Source: Cynocephalus volans
Taxonomy: Eukaryota; Chordata; Mammalia; Dermoptera; Cynocephalidae
DNA: 64,000 nt
Direction: 5' to 3'
Assembly: GCF_027409185.1 (NCBI RefSeq)
Contig: NC_084463.1
Span: 115,078,133-115,142,132 of the forward strand
Part shown: one piece after another, positions 34,376 to 46,899 of the stretch
Position numbering within the stretch: the stretch's first letter is position 1
Layout: each line of letters starts with the position of its first letter
Program-made: the position numbers and the translations under genes
The notes under the pieces: model-generated
Database searches by the model: none
Told to the model about the DNA's origin: nothing
What the model saw: only the letters and a program-made list of their open reading frames with translations

Positions 34376-35999
34376 TTGCAGTACTAAACTTCCTCCAGCA
34401 ATCGTGAGGTCACCATGTTCTGGAGCAGCGCATTCTTTGGGAGTGCTCCTACTCTTAGAAGGGTCTTAGTCTTCCGGATTGAAACCTCTCTCTTTCTTGG
34501 TCCCTCTCTGCCTCCTAGTGGGGCTTGGGTATGGATGGGTTCTGGAGGTCAGAGCTTTGAAACCAGGGGTGGTGTTATTTGTACAGATCAATTTTTTTTT
34601 CCCTACAAAGTCATGGGCTGGGCATGGATTTTATTAGAAGGATCCTTTCTGGGCAATTACCCATCCATTCTCAATAATGTATCTGGGGGTTGGCATTAAG
34701 GCTTTTCAATTATTCAAATTGTCAGATTTTTAATTTCCTGGTAAAACTTTTCTGGAAGCTTCCGTTGGAGCTGTTGTGTGTGCTTGATAGCACAGCTAAA
34801 GCCCTTGCCTCTGTCTTTGGCAGGCTCTTAGCCGAGGGCTATAAATCTGGGCCAATCAAGACCATTGTGGCTATTTAGAGGCCTTCTGGAGGGTTCTGTG
34901 TTTCTACAGAGAGATTTAAATGAGAGGGAGACTGTGAGGAGTTAGAGAGTGTGTAGGTCTTGGTTTCTTTCTGGGTTCTGGGTATAGACCTTTTGTACAG
35001 TGCACCTGCCCCATAGCTTTGCCATCTTTCTCTGCTGTGCTCTATGTCCTGAGGAGCTGGTCCTCAGACCACATCAGCAGACTCCCTTGCTCACTGGTTG
35101 GGTTCTGCACTGGCTGGAGATCAGAAGGATGAGCAGAGAGAGGTTAGGGAATCTCTTCCCTACGTCCTCTTTTTGGAGCCATGGTTTTACGATTGCAGCT
35201 TCTGCTGGGTAGCCTCTTCCATGGTTCCATTGGCACCAGTAAGCTGTTTTCCTCCTTGTGCCTCAAGACTGAGAGGTGGTAATAGCTTCCCAAAGTTGTC
35301 AGTCCCTGGGTGCTTTAAAACACTTGTTATTCTCCTGACCGTAAATAGCCTGTCAGTAAATTGTCTCCCAGATCTCACTTGAATGGTCTTCTTTCCTGCC
35401 GGGCCCTGCCTTGGATACAAAAATGTACAGAATGTGCATTTTGTCTGAAAGATGACCCCCTTCATTAGCTATGGGCTCAGAGTACTCATCAGATACACCT
35501 GGAAGGACTCAGACCAGGTCTCAGGTGCTACAGACAGGGAGACTTGGAGGAGAAAAGAACTCAGCAGGCTCACAGAGATAAGAGCTAAGCCTCAAACCCT
35601 TATCCCCTGTGCTGTGTCCTTCCCACTGACTTGTGGACTTTCTCTTGTGGCTGTCTTCACCCAGGAGACATGAGGACAGGGTACACATTAGGACTTTAAA
35701 CCTTGAAGGCAAAAGAAAAAAAATCTCAAACCAGCTTAAGGGAAATAAGAAAAATATTGTTAGAATGTCCAGGTGTCTCATGAGATCTCCAGCTCAGGGA
35801 AACTATTGGGGTTTATGAGCCAGGGGTATGAATGCCCTTAGGGAAAATCCTTAGAAATTCAAGTCCTCTTCCTTTTGGGGGCTGGATTTTCTCTTGGATC
35901 CCTTTATCTTTTCACTCCTGGTTCCTGGATGGTCTCTGCCACCTCTCTGCTCTGCCACACGGGGCAGCTACTTCCTCCGCCATATTTCAACCATTCCAC
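34376..35999. other. Intergenic interval without recognised genes
   Basis: No gene, RNA gene or clear repeat was identified. Open frames are short and unrelated to families I recognise. Confidence 0.5.
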
Positions 36000-36215
36000 T
36001 GAAGTTTACTGAATTTATATGTGTCAGGCTCTGTGCGTGAAATTAGGGTCTCTGTCTTGTGGCATGGAGGGTGGGAGAGACGGACAATAATCAAACAAAT
36101 AAATAAACAAGGACATTTCAGACAGCGATAAATGATATTCACAGGAGAAGGGTGGGTCAGGGAAGACCTCTCTCAGGGCGATAATGTGATCTAAGATCCT
36201 AATGGAGAGAAGAAT
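36000..36215 (-). repeat. LINE2 fragment, antisense
   Basis: Shows GTGTCAGGCTCTGTGCGTGA, ATAATCAAACAAATAAATAA and GTCAGGGAAGACCTCTCTCA in the usual inverted L2 order. Confidence 0.65.
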
Positions 36216-36805
36216 CATGTATCGTTTTGTCAGCCAGAGTAAAGGGTTTGCGATTTTTGCTCTAAGTGCTCTTATCAGAAGCTGTGCAAGAGTTTTAGGT
36301 TGGAGGAGGACAGAATCTTCCTTACATTGTTAAAGGATGACCCCTTGATCAGCTGCGTGGAGGTGGTGCCATTTATTGACCTGCCTTGATTTGAGCTCAC
36401 AAGTGCTTTCAGAGCACCCTACTCTCCAGGGGAAAGTTCTTTCCTCTCCAGGCTCCACGGCTGCCCTGATGGCTCCCCGGGGCCTGCACTGACCACCTCT
36501 ATCTGCAGGCCTCATTCTATCTGGGATCAGCCCTTGTCCCTAAAGTCAGATCCGGAATCACTAAGTTCTTGCTTGTGTGCATTGCCCTCACTGGCTTCTG
36601 TTCCTGTTCAGCCTTCACGTGGGAGCTCATCTGTCTCTTCCCTGACTCCTCAAGGCCCCACCTTCACTTCCACCCCTTTCTTCTCCACAACTCCCCGACC
36701 TCCCACTTTAGAAAAGAGCCCTCCCTCCTCTCGTCCCCATCCTGTGCTTCCTGCTCAGCAGCAGGTGCACATCCTCCTGTCCCAGTGAACCTCTGCACCT
36801 GTACT

Positions 36806-37010
36806 GAAACTCCAGGTTCTAGACTCAGGCTGACCTGAGTTTGCATCTCTGATCTTCCAGCACTGGCTGTGTGATATGGGGAAAGCTATTTAACCTCTCT
36901 CAACCAAGTTCCTCTCCTCTAAAGTGGGGCTAATAATAACTACATCATTAGATTGTGGTGAGAAATATAGGAAACAAAGCATGGAAAGTACTTATAAAGT
37001 GGGGCTGATA
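36806..37010 (+). repeat. MIR element
   Basis: Contains CTGGCTGTGTGATATGGGGA, CTATTTAACCTCTCTCAACC and AAGTGGGGCTAATAATAACT, in the MIR 5' to 3' order. Confidence 0.75.
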
Positions 37011-37587
37011 ATCAGGAAGAAGTCAATACTTAATGTAGTAGTATTTTTATTATTATTTTGCCCTTCTTCCCAAGACCTCACTTCCATTACCCTCAAACCT
37101 CATCTTTTTCCCTGAACCCGGGGAGCACAAGAAATGGAGGAAAGACTGGATTCAGAGCTGGAGAGGCCAAAACGGCTTCAGGAGCCATGTCCTTGGCAGG
37201 CCTCCTTCCAGAGGGACACCTGAAACTGTCCCAGGCTAGGCAGAGCAAGCTCCTGGGAATTCATTGGGCCAGAGAAGGTCCACTGAGTCACCCCCTCCAT
37301 TAGGCACCAAGATTGTGATGGAAGTAGCATTTCCCTGCTGTGTCTTTGCTGAGGTCATCCTGCTGTTTTTGGAAAAGGGGACTGTGTCTTAGCTCAGGAT
37401 GCATGACCGCTGCTTAGCCTCCCAGGATTCCCTAGGAGCACGGGGTTAAGGAGGCTGGGCAGGAAGGAGTGTGACTGGCCCCACACAGCCTGTGCCGGGC
37501 TTCACTCCGACAGCCTTTCCTCCCTGAGCAGGAACAACTTTTGATTCATTGTTAGGCAGGCAGAAGCTATGGCCCCTCTGGCTAGAG

Positions 37588-37765
37588 CGATGGTCCTCAA
37601 AGTTTAGTGGGCATCTGAATCACCTGGGAGGTTTGTCTAAACACAGCTTATTGGACCCTAGCCCTGGAGTTTCTGGGGTGAGGCCTGAGAATCTTCATGT
37701 TTCTATACAATCCAGGAGTTGCTGTTGCTGCGGGTCTAGGACCACTCTTTGAAAAGCACTGCCCT
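37588..37765 (+). repeat. MER5-type hAT MITE
   Basis: Starts GATGGTCCTCAAAGTTTAGT, continues ATCTGAATCACCTGGGAGGT, and ends GACCACTCTTTGAAAAGCAC. This has the internal order of MER5A-like elements. Confidence 0.7.
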
Positions 37766-38229
37766 CAAGAGATGCAAATATGCACAATTGCTCATCCTTT
37801 GGCATCCTGTTTGAGGGCAGAGCATGACAGAGGAGAAAGGCAAAGGGGCAGGAGTCTTGGATTCTTATTTTCATGAACTTGCTCTGTGGCTGTACTTAGA
37901 GGTGGTTCTGGTTGTAAGAAAACATAGTTTGTTACTCTAAGCAATACGGAATTTTTGGGGGAGGATGCTAGAGCATCTCTCTGAATTCAAGGAAGAGTTG
38001 AAGAGTTAAGGCTTGGGAAGGGCAGAGCAGCCCTGGGGCCCCTGGAATTCATGTCCCTGCTGCCTAGAGCACTCCAGTCAGGTGATTCAAATTCTAAATG
38101 CTGATGAGAGATAATCCGTCCCACAAGGGGAACTTTCCTGACCTCCCCTACTCAGCCAATAAGCCACAACAGGTATGTGGTGGAGGGGACACAGGACAGG
38201 GTCAAGTAAACAGGCAGGGCTGCTCCTCA

Positions 38230-38340
38230 GCCCTCACTACCCTGGACTGAGCAGCCTATGACAGTGACTTTGACCAAGATCTTTCTCCTCACTGGGCCTC
38301 AGTTTCCCTATTTGTAATATGAGGGGTTTGGATTAGAATC
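38230..38340 (+). repeat. MIR fragment
   Basis: The string GCCTCAGTTTCCCTATTTGT followed by AATATGAGGGG is the MIR core 3' part. Confidence 0.65.
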
Positions 38341-38349
38341 TCACCACTA

Positions 38350-38675
38350 GATCAGTGTTTCTCAAAGTGGGCCTGCATCGTATTTACTTGGGATGCTTGA
38401 AAAGAGAGACCCACAATGCCCTGTGGTATGCTGGTAGATAGTCAACGACAGGCTTTCCAAACCAAACCACACACCCTGATTTGTAGTGTTTGCCTTAAAT
38501 CCTCCTACCTTGACCAATCCAAGTTGAAAAAAAATGAAGTCATTGAACTTCATGCTGGAAGAGAGGTGCACGTGGACTCGAGCGCACCATTACTGCTGAA
38601 TCAGAGCCTCTGAGAGAGGCACGGGACTCTGCATTTCAGACCCCCAGGTGATTCTGGTGGATCATAGAATTTCAG
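38350..38675 (+). repeat. MER5-type hAT MITE, interrupted
   Basis: Begins AGTGTTTCTCAAAGTGGGCC and ends near TTTCAGACCCCCAGGTGATT. Unrelated sequence between about 38440 and 38580 suggests an insertion or strong divergence. Confidence 0.6.
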
Positions 38676-39424
38676 AAGCCCAGAGATCTCTGAGGGCCTT
38701 TCTGGCCCATTTTTTTTTCTCCATTCTAATTATATTATAGGTTCTCATCTGGCTCTGGGAGTTGGGGAACATTTTTCCTCTTGAGACAATTGCAGAGCAA
38801 GAGATGAATGGGCCATTGCCCAAGTGTGTCCATGGGTGTCCACCCTGGCCCGTCTGGGACTCTGCCGCTAGATTCTTGTCTCCCCATCATCCGTGAGTGC
38901 CCTGTCCTTCCATCATCCTGGAGGCACAGCAGCAACTCGATGTGCACATCTCAGGGATACAGGAAGGGCATGAGGTTGCAGCGGTGGGTACTGGGACCCT
39001 TGCCCATTGCTCATCTTTCTAGTGGGGCTGGTATTTCAGCTGTTATTGTCTTGATCCTCTGCTCTGTTATCTCCATTCCCAGAACTGGGAGCCTGCCTGG
39101 TCATCAGCTAGTTTTGTGCCGGTCCCTCATCTTGATAACCTTCCCTGTGCAGGTCGAGGACAGAGTGGGTGATACCACTTTTGTCTTGAGGTGTGCTGAG
39201 GCAGAGAAAGTCATTGCAGAGCCATGAAAGACCTGCCCACCAACAGAAGGGGTGACACAGAAGCTGAGAAGATGGAGGTTGGACAAGGGGAAGTACAAAC
39301 TGCTGACAGGATTATAAATTCTTTCGTTAGGGAACTTTCAGGAGAAACCACTTATGCTCTGAAGTTAGGCTGGAAATTTAATTTTGAAGTCGAATGACCT
39401 CTGACTTTTTTCTTATTCTAGAAG

Positions 39425-39545
39425 GCAGTGGTTCTGAAAGCATGATCTCCAGGTCAGTCACATCATCACCCGGGAACTTTGTAGAAATGCCAATTCTTGG
39501 GCTTGAAGTGTTTCCCCATCTTAGAGCCATTGCCTGAACCGCCAT
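39425..39545 (+). repeat. MER5-type fragment
   Basis: GCAGTGGTTCTGAAAGCATG, then CACCCGGGAACTTTGTAGAA, the 5' half of a MER5-like element. Confidence 0.55.
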
Positions 39546-40489
39546 GATTCCTGGTTCATTCGTGGGGGTTAAGCTCTTCTCTCAAAAAACCCTTTTCCAA
39601 TGCTAAGGCACCACAGGGCTGCCATATGGAGCCATCCTCTGGCCACAGAACGAATGAGCTGTGACAACAGGAACCACTGAGGAATTCTGGGATGGGGCTG
39701 GGACTGGGGGAAGCCACGAGAGATAACAGAGATTGCCGTGGTTATGACAGGCTTGCAGGGACGCTCTCTATTGGCGCTGCTTTGGAGGAGGCCCGGGGCT
39801 AGCATGCCTCCCGCCCTGCTTGGAGATTTCCAGCATAGCATGGAAACCTCAAGCAGTGGACAAGTTCCTGAACTGCTACAAGTAAACTCTTCTGTTTCCC
39901 CTTCTGCATGTCAGTTCTCTCAACTCCCTGGGCTTGGGATTTCACTGCTTGTCCCACATTATGGCCCTGCCCTAACCCCCCTCTCCTCCCATTCCACCAA
40001 GATCTTGCCATCTTTCTGCAGTATGGCGTATGGCTCTAGTTCCCTGGGGCCTCACATGCTCTTTTCCACCTGGTGCCTGCACTCCTGTGCCATGCCTTGT
40101 CCCATGGGCCCTGTCCAACCTCATCTGGGCCTGGAGGGCAGGAACCAAACAGTGGAAGTTGAGAGGCCTCCTTGGCCAGCCCCTGGCAGTGCTCAGAGTC
40201 TCTGAGGTGCTCCCTACGTGGAGTTTGTGATCCCCATAGCAGAGCGTAGCTGAGCCTTCTTTCAGTGGCCATGTTGGCTATGCTGGGGAAAACTGGATTT
40301 GGAATGGAGGCTGGGAGTTGGCTATGGGACTGGCTGACTGGAGTGTAAACCTGAAGTCTTTCCTCCATTTAGGTCAGAACTTGTCCTTCCTGAAGTGATG
40401 TGTGAAGTTGGTGGATTTGGGATACGCCATGTGAGAGGGGGAAGAACATGGAGTCTGGCTGGAGCAGACCTTTGCCTGATACGGCTCTG
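39546..40489. other. Intergenic interval without recognised genes
   Basis: No gene or repeat was recognised. The 155-codon + frame at 39738-40205 shows no known domain and is probably chance in GC-balanced DNA. Confidence 0.5.
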
Positions 40490-40700
40490 GACCATTCCTG
40501 AGACTCCTGTTTTGGTCTAGGTAGAATAAGCTGTTTGATTCTTCGAAGTTGATACGACAAGCAAACAGAAAGGACATTGTTGGGAGGGAGGGGGGAGCGG
40601 GAGGAGGGAGGGAGGTTTTGGTAATGGGCCACAATAATCAACCACATTGTATATTGACAAAATAAAATAAAATAAAAATAAAAATAGAAAAAAAATAAAG
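40490..40700 (+). mobile_element. L1 3'UTR tail, sense
   Basis: A purine-rich tract (GGGAGGGAGGGGGGAGCGGG) is followed by CACATTGTATATTGACAAAA and an A-rich tail of AATAAA-like units. It aligns by eye to the reverse complement of the insertion at 26833-27003, including the upstream ACAAGTGAACAG/ACAAGCAAACAG block. Target duplications were not located. Confidence 0.65.
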
Positions 40701-41054
40701 AAACCAAACTCAAAACTCTTTTGGAAAAGAGAAAAATTAATAATAAACATTTTTGAAGAGGCAAAAAAAAGAAGAATCTGCTCGTGGTGTGCCTCTGAGT
40801 GTGTGCATGTGTCTCTTTACCCGCATGTCTCCCTGTGCAACTATAAGGGTTCCCAAGCATATCTGAGTAGAGTCTACCTTCTTCTCCCCAGCTGGGAGAC
40901 CACAGACAGGTAATTTAAACCACTTGACTTCCATTTTCCTTGTCTGTATAATGGGAATAATAATGACTTCTACAAAAAGTTACCATGATGGCAAAATAGA
41001 ACAATGCACATAAGCCTCTTAGAGTAGTTCCTGGTGCTCAGGTGTTAGGCTGTT

Positions 41055-41215
41055 TTCACCAGATGCTTTATGCAAATTACTTAACCTCCCATGCCTCAGT
41101 TTCCTTGTGCGTAAGATAGGGATAATAACAGATCCTAGTGCTATTATGAGGAGTAGAGAAATTGGTACCTGCACAGTACTTAGTACCACTCAATAAACGT
41201 TAGTGATTAGAATGC
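41055..41215 (+). repeat. MIR element
   Basis: Contains CATGCCTCAGTTTCCTTGTG, AGATAGGGATAATAACAGAT and TACCACTCAATAAACGTTAG, the complete MIR 3' half. A second, weaker MIR lies just before, at about 40890-41040. Confidence 0.75.
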
Positions 41216-41655
41216 TCACTATCTTTTGGTGTATGGATATGTCTAGGTGAGAATCTCTGAGTCTGTGAATGTCTGCGTGCATGTCTTTCTGCTGGTATGT
41301 GTGTATATGTGTATGTTTGTTTTGTGGCCAGGCAGGCCCCTCTCTCTGGATGGAGTTTGCTGTTGGCCCAAGCCTGGACTCCCTGAGCCAGCCAGGGCTG
41401 GCGCCAGGGATGGAATTTCCATTAAGAATTAAGCAGGACAGCACTGGGAAGCCAGGAAGGCAGAGAGGAGGGGGTGTAGGGGGATGCTGCTTCAACTCTG
41501 AGCTCCTGAACTGCCTTGGAGAAGGTCTCTGCCAGCTTTGCCTTCATTCACAGGCCTTCTGAGGCCATGGCCCAGAAGGATGGGCAGGGAGAGAGAAGCT
41601 GTGCACAGGGGCCTCTGTAAGGAGACTTGGATTTGCTGTGGCTAAGACTGCAGCC

Positions 41656-41751
41656 ATGAGGCGCCCCCCCAGCAATGGAGAGGCAGCCAGCGAAGGTCCA
41701 GGTGGCTGGGGCCTATGGGAAGTCCAGGAGTCCAGGAGGCTGTGCTGTGCT
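41656..41751 (+). CDS. INSC: INSC exon 1 (first coding exon)
   Basis: The ATG at 41656, in good context (GCAGCCATGA), opens MRRPPSNGEAASEGPGGWGL, then WEVQESRRLCCA. The recalled human inscuteable isoform starts the same way apart from two substitutions (Gly6 to Ser, Gly22 to Glu). Coding stops in phase 0 at GCT (41751), before the donor GTACGT. INSC is an adaptor that links PAR3 to the LGN/GPSM2-NuMA complex and orients the mitotic spindle in asymmetric division. Its armadillo-repeat body is encoded by later exons not seen here, so only 32 of roughly 580 residues are present. The 5'UTR start is not defined; a possible acceptor TTCATTCACAG ends at 41551. Confidence 0.88.
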
Positions 41752-41769
41752 GTACGTATTTGGGAAGGT

Positions 41770-41817
41770 GGATGTGTGTGTGTGTGTGTGTATGTGTGTG
41801 TGTTTGTGTGTGTGTGG
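41770..41817. repeat. (TG)n microsatellite just inside INSC intron 1
   Basis: An interrupted TG run begins about 20 bp after the exon 1 donor. It is potentially Z-DNA forming and lies close enough to affect donor spacing, though no effect can be shown. Confidence 0.85.
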
Positions 41818-42009
41818 TGTATGTTGGGGAATGCAAGAGGGGAGGGCATTTATGTCAAGTGACTCAAGGGAACATCTAACAAACCAAGTCTCTTTCTCTC
41901 TTGCCCTGAAACCCAGGCACAGAGTTTGGACCTGGAAATAAAAGACCTTTGAGGCCTTTTGCTAACACTGATGCTATAGTGTTTGTAAGTTCCATTCCAT
42001 TTCTAGCAT

Positions 42010-42210
42010 GTTAAAAAATTATTTTAGTTTTCCAGGTACTTTTACATCTTTCACCTCATTATGTACTTTGTGCAACCTTATGAGCTAGGCAAAGATTATT
42101 ATGATCCCCATAATATGGGAAAATGAAGCTCAGAGAGGTTAAGTGACTTGTCCAAAGATACACAGCTAGAAAGTAGTAGAGGCAGGATGCAAAGCCAGGT
42201 CTCTTTGAGG
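42010..42210 (+). repeat. MIR element
   Basis: Contains AAAATGAAGCTCAGAGAGGT, then TAAGTGACTTGTCCAAAGAT and ACACAGCTAGAAAGTAGTAG, the MIR core. Confidence 0.8.
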
Positions 42211-43239
42211 ACAAAGTCCAGGCTATTTTTATTATACCACTTGACTTATCAGAAACAGACTCAGAAAGAAGATCTGCCCATTTGAGGAAGGCTATGGCTC
42301 CTGTGTCAATGCCCAGCCAAGTGGCTGGCTGGAGTCCCCAAGCCCTGTCCTCAGGCCCTGAGACAGCCCTTGTTGAGACAGAAACTGAAGCCCCCATTCA
42401 GGGGACTGGGAAGTAAAATTGGGCTGTCCTGGACTGGTTGAGGCTAGAGTTGAAGTTGCCTTGTCTGAGGGGAATGACTTGGCTAACTACAGAGCCCCAG
42501 GCCCCCAGGGAACTGGGGCAGGTGAATTAATGTCAGGGGCTGCTATGTGTTCAAGGCCAGGGAGCAACAGTCACTTCCAGCCAGATCCTGGACAAGGGAA
42601 CAGGGGTTATTAGCATTAAGGAAGAGAAGGGTGAGGTGGGACCCTGAGGTGGTCACTGTGTCATGGAGATGGACTTGATCATCCTCTCCCTGAACACATA
42701 GTGTGAGCACCCTAACATAGTTTGTACATGAGGGATTTAGTTTAGGTGCCAGGGAGAACTTTCTGTCAAGAGAGTTCAAGCTTTGGAATAGGGCCCAAGG
42801 AAAGCCAGGGACTGCCTTTTCTAGGTGATGCCCAAGAAGAGGTAGAGGCTCTCCAGGGCCCTAGGGATTCATGGCAGAGGGGAAGGAATTGGACGGAATG
42901 ACCTCGAAACTTCCTTCCAGTTCAAGAATGCAACATTCCTGAGCTTTTGGGTAGGAACCAGGCTTCTCTAGACTTAGCCATTTGACACAGAGTCCAGAGG
43001 GGCATAGGCAGTCTGATGTGCCCAACTTAGAAGGAGTCTGCAACAGCTCCTTGTCATTTTTGGCAGGTCCGTGATTTGGAGGGTGACTTAGGTTCCAAAG
43101 GGAAGCACCTGTGGTGCATAGACCTAGTCGCATTCCAGGTCTTTGGAGGTTGCTCAAAGTTAGGCGGAGCAGAGCATGTGAACTGCTCCCAAATCCCTCC
43201 TCGTTTGGTTTCAGCTCCAAGGGATCGCGGCACATTCCC

Positions 43240-43650
43240 TTCCCGTCTCCAGATGCTGGCATGCGGGGCACATGTGGGCGCCCCCGCCCCGGACGGCTCC
43301 TGGGTGATTACCCGCCTTGACTCTGGCCCGGCCCGGGGGTGAGCCGGGTCTCTAATTAGGCCTGACCGCGTCCCCATTCCAGCGCTTCCGCAGATGAGAG
43401 CGCGATGTTTCCATTGCCGAAATAGCCCTCGCGGCGGCCCAGCTGAGTCTCGCAGGCAGCGGTGCCTGACGCGGGACAGAGGCTTGGCAGGGAGCGCAGT
43501 GGGCGGGGGACAGAGGGCGGGGCGGGGGGCAGCGGGCGGCCCCCTCGGGCTGGGCCGGCAGAGCGGCCACTTTGCCTCCGGAGCTCCAGCTGCGCCCTGC
43601 CACCGCTGGCCGCTCGCACGCTCAGAGTAAGTGGACACGCTCCTCTGGCT
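43240..43650 (+). promoter_or_regulatory. INSC: CpG island, probable alternative INSC promoter
   Basis: A compact CpG-rich island with GC boxes (GTGGGCGGGGGA, GAGGGCGGGGCGGGG) lies 1.6 kb after INSC exon 1. It ends at a strong donor, CTCAGA/GTAAGT. Human INSC has isoforms that start downstream of the MRRPP exon, which an internal promoter would explain. Minus-strand open frames across it (for example 43054-43638) look like chance. Confidence 0.65.
43380..43626 (+). other. INSC: Candidate non-coding alternative first exon of INSC
   Basis: Only the 3' boundary is supported: CTCAGA/GTAAGTGG at 43626/43627, a near-consensus donor at the edge of the island. The 5' limit is a guess within the island. 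Translation would then start in exon 2, outside this window. Confidence 0.5.
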
Positions 43651-46600
43651 GGATTCAGGGGTTGCTGCTGGATCTGCCAGCCTAGTTGGGGACAGAGCTG
43701 GTTTGTGACTTTTGGATAGTAGGTGTAAGTGTGTCGGTGGGAACGCTTGTGAGTGGGAGCGGGTGTCAGTGGGAGGGAGTGTGTCTGGGCTGAGATGTCA
43801 GCATGTGGAATTTTCTAACCAGTGCCCTGGAGTGTGGGTGGACAAGTGTGTCAATGTGTGTGGTGGGCCTGGAGCGTGCCCACAGGTGGCTGCCTGTCTG
43901 TGTGGCACCTGCGCCATGGGTGGACCTCGTCTGTACCTGTGGAAGTGCATAACTGCGTGTGGTAGCAAGCCCTTCGTGTGGGCTGAGCCAGTCCACATGT
44001 GGATGGGTGGCTGTGTGTGAGAGTGAGCCCGTGAAAGCAGACACAGGAGGATAAGGAGCGTTATCTGAACTCTGACTTTCTAGGGTGACCTGACTTGTCC
44101 CCTGCTAGGGTATCTTCTCTGTGGGTTATGTGGCTTTGGTTTCTCAGGGCTTTGAGCAGGACAGGAGCACAGAGCGCTCACCCAACACTGGAGTGAATGG
44201 GGATTTGAATGACCTCTCCTGGCTGCGCCAGGGGACCCCACTCTCACGCCAGGAGAAGAGGCAGCAGGACAAGGAGATGAGCAGACACACAGCCACGGCC
44301 ATGGCCATGCTCACCCACTCACTGACACTCACGGTGTCCCCACAGCCACATGCTTGCATCTGTGTATGCGTACACGCATCCCTGCCCACACATGCTGTTC
44401 TTATAGGTCTTACACTCTCTTTCAGGACATCTATGCAAATGCTCACACATCTTCAACATGTACACCGTGTACAACAACATGTATGCAACATGCACTCACA
44501 CTGTAAAATGCATATGCACACACATGTACCCCTGGCTTGGCCCCACCCTCAGCTTTTAGACCCCCCTTTTAACCCTTTTAGCCCACATGTGGTACTGCTG
44601 ATAATGGGGCCAAGATATTGGCCTTAGTAGGGAATATCTTAAGTCAGGGGCTTTTGCTGGGGGGTCAAGGCAGATGGTGATATGATGCCTTGAGGGTGTC
44701 CCATTTAATCTGAATCTGAGGCTGCCCATGGAGCTCAGCCAGAGAGCATCCTTGGGCCTCAAAGACTGGGACTTAGAAGCAGTGTTTGCTGTTTTAGAGG
44801 TGAAAAGGCAGGTCTCACAAGGCAAGTGGGCCAGGCTAAGATCTGAGGCGGAGCTCAGCACCTATAATTTGCTCCAGGTTCTGGTTTATACTCTGGATTG
44901 CTCCTGCTGCAGAAAAGTAGTGAGCCTTCCAGGCATCTGCAGTCTGGTGGGGGGATAGCCTTTGCTCTGCTCCTCTTGTTTCTTCCAGCAGTTATCTCTT
45001 TTCTTGACAGAATTTTCTTCTCCATGCTGCCTTCCCCTGGGGACCACTGGGGACACCCTAAACTGTGCTTGGAAGAATAAGTGTCCCAAAACATCAGCTG
45101 ATGGTGGTGATTATTATTATTATTATAGTTATTATTATTATTGTTCTTATGGCTTCTAGACATCTCTCATTCTGTCCATTGTCTTGTTGACAGGCTGCAG
45201 TGAGGTACCCAGACTAAATGTGCTCCTTGAATTGGGAAGGTAGACAGACCGTATTGACCTTCTTCTTTCCTAGTGTTTATGGTTTGGTTTAAGGGGTGCC
45301 TGAGCCTCACCCACCAACTCCCTTAATATGCAGGACACCAAGTCCAGTTCAACCACTTCCTAAGGGGAGTGCTGGGATCTATCTTCCCCTTAGCCTGGTT
45401 TTAGGCTTGACCCTTGGGGGTGTTAAATAAGAGCAGGCTGTGGTTAGTCCAGCAGGCTTCCTGCAGAGTGAAGGTGGTGGGGAAAGGGTGTATTTCCCTA
45501 TTGTGTTTCCCTTCTCACTCTGGCTGCTAGGAAGCTCTTAGTCTGTCATATTGCTCCATTCTAGAAACTGTGTTGGTTGGAACCATGGCTTTGACTTCTA
45601 ATTTCTGCTTTAACAACTTTATAGAATATACATCTTTAACTGTAAACTCCCACATCCTTTGCAGAAGGAGATCAGAATAAATAAATGAACAACCAGCAAC
45701 TGAGCATTCTATTGGCTTCTGAAGATGGGCATCCCACTGCACGGATTTTTTGGGGGAAATCCCCAATTTCAAATATTTCGTTTGGTTTTCAAACCATATG
45801 TCTCAATTTTGGCTACTGTATCTTTGGACTCTGATTCGTGACCATGTCTTGGGGTTTTTCTTCCCAGCAGCTTTGGGAGATAATGCCCATCTCTGTGCTG
45901 GCCCGGACAATGGAGATTGTTGAAAATGAATTGGGCCATTGATAAGCACCCCCTGCTTTGAGTGCTTCAGCTGCCAGCTCCTCCCTGTCTCAAAAGCTCA
46001 AGTGTCTGAATGCCCGAAGGAGTTTGACATTTGCCCTAAGCCTGGCTCTGGCCCCATGGCCACCCCTTCCCCATGTGACCCTGTCTAGCCCAGGAATCTG
46101 CTGGGAGGTCTGTGTCTTTCGGATCTGAGCCCTGCTTCCAGCATGGACCACACCATCTCTGATCAGGGATGGCCCTTGAGGAACTGGAGCTTGGGATGAG
46201 GAGCTCGAACTTTAGAGTATGGAGGGGCTTTCCTGTCCCTCCCCTGGGTCTGTGAGGCCATAGTCCAGTTCTCAGCCCTTTAACTCTCCCCGTAAGAAGT
46301 CTCAAGTTTGCCAAATGGTCAGGGAGTCATTTGTCACCTCTTACCTGTCCGAGACATCAGTCACCAGGGCGGGGCTTTGACTGTGTTGCAGAGTTTATGA
46401 AACTTCTAATTCACTTCAAGACTGATCATTTTACCCTGCCCATGGCCCTTAGTGTTTAGAAAGGGGAATGCTGGAGGGCAATTCTCAGCGCCAAAGAATG
46501 ATTGGAACAACTGGGCTTTGGGGCACCGTGTTAGGGTCATTTCTCAGTATGTGTTGTCAGCCTAAGCTGGTGGTTGCTGCCCCACATTCAAGACTAATTC

Positions 46601-46899
46601 TCTTAGAAACATTGATCACAAAGCGGGTTAGAAGACATGCCTTTTGACCTGGTTCTGGGTAATGTGCTGATGGATTCATATAGATGAGAGGTTTGTTCCT
46701 TCCCAGATAAATGTCATCTCAGAAAGGTAAGACTAAGACTTGATTGCATCTCTGCTGAGAATTCATACTGTTTAGATCCTGGCTGTTTCCTGGACTTTAA
46801 GCTCAGCCAAGTGAAAACATGGATTTAAAATCCAGCAAGAGGGCATCCTGTAAGATGGGAAGAACTTCTGCAGGGGAGGGTGGCTCACGGTTACTGCAT
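43651..46899 (+). other. INSC: INSC intron 1, mostly unassigned
   Basis: Holds TG/GTG-rich sequence (about 43720-44030), CA-rich sequence (about 44280-44530) and a TTA microsatellite at about 45108-45145. No exon with INSC similarity was found. Confidence 0.5.

Noticed and set aside
43054-43638. 194-codon minus frame over the INSC island
   Set aside because: Same reasoning: GC-rich composition and no recognisable domain, while the + strand carries a good donor.
43240-43650. CpG island as the CYP2R1 promoter (expected near CALCA)
   Set aside because: No CYP2R1 signal-anchor or haem-region coding was found, and the MRRPP exon 1.6 kb upstream identifies INSC.
44121-44627. 168-codon + frame after the island
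   Set aside because: Histidine-rich because it crosses CA-rich sequence; no INSC similarity.
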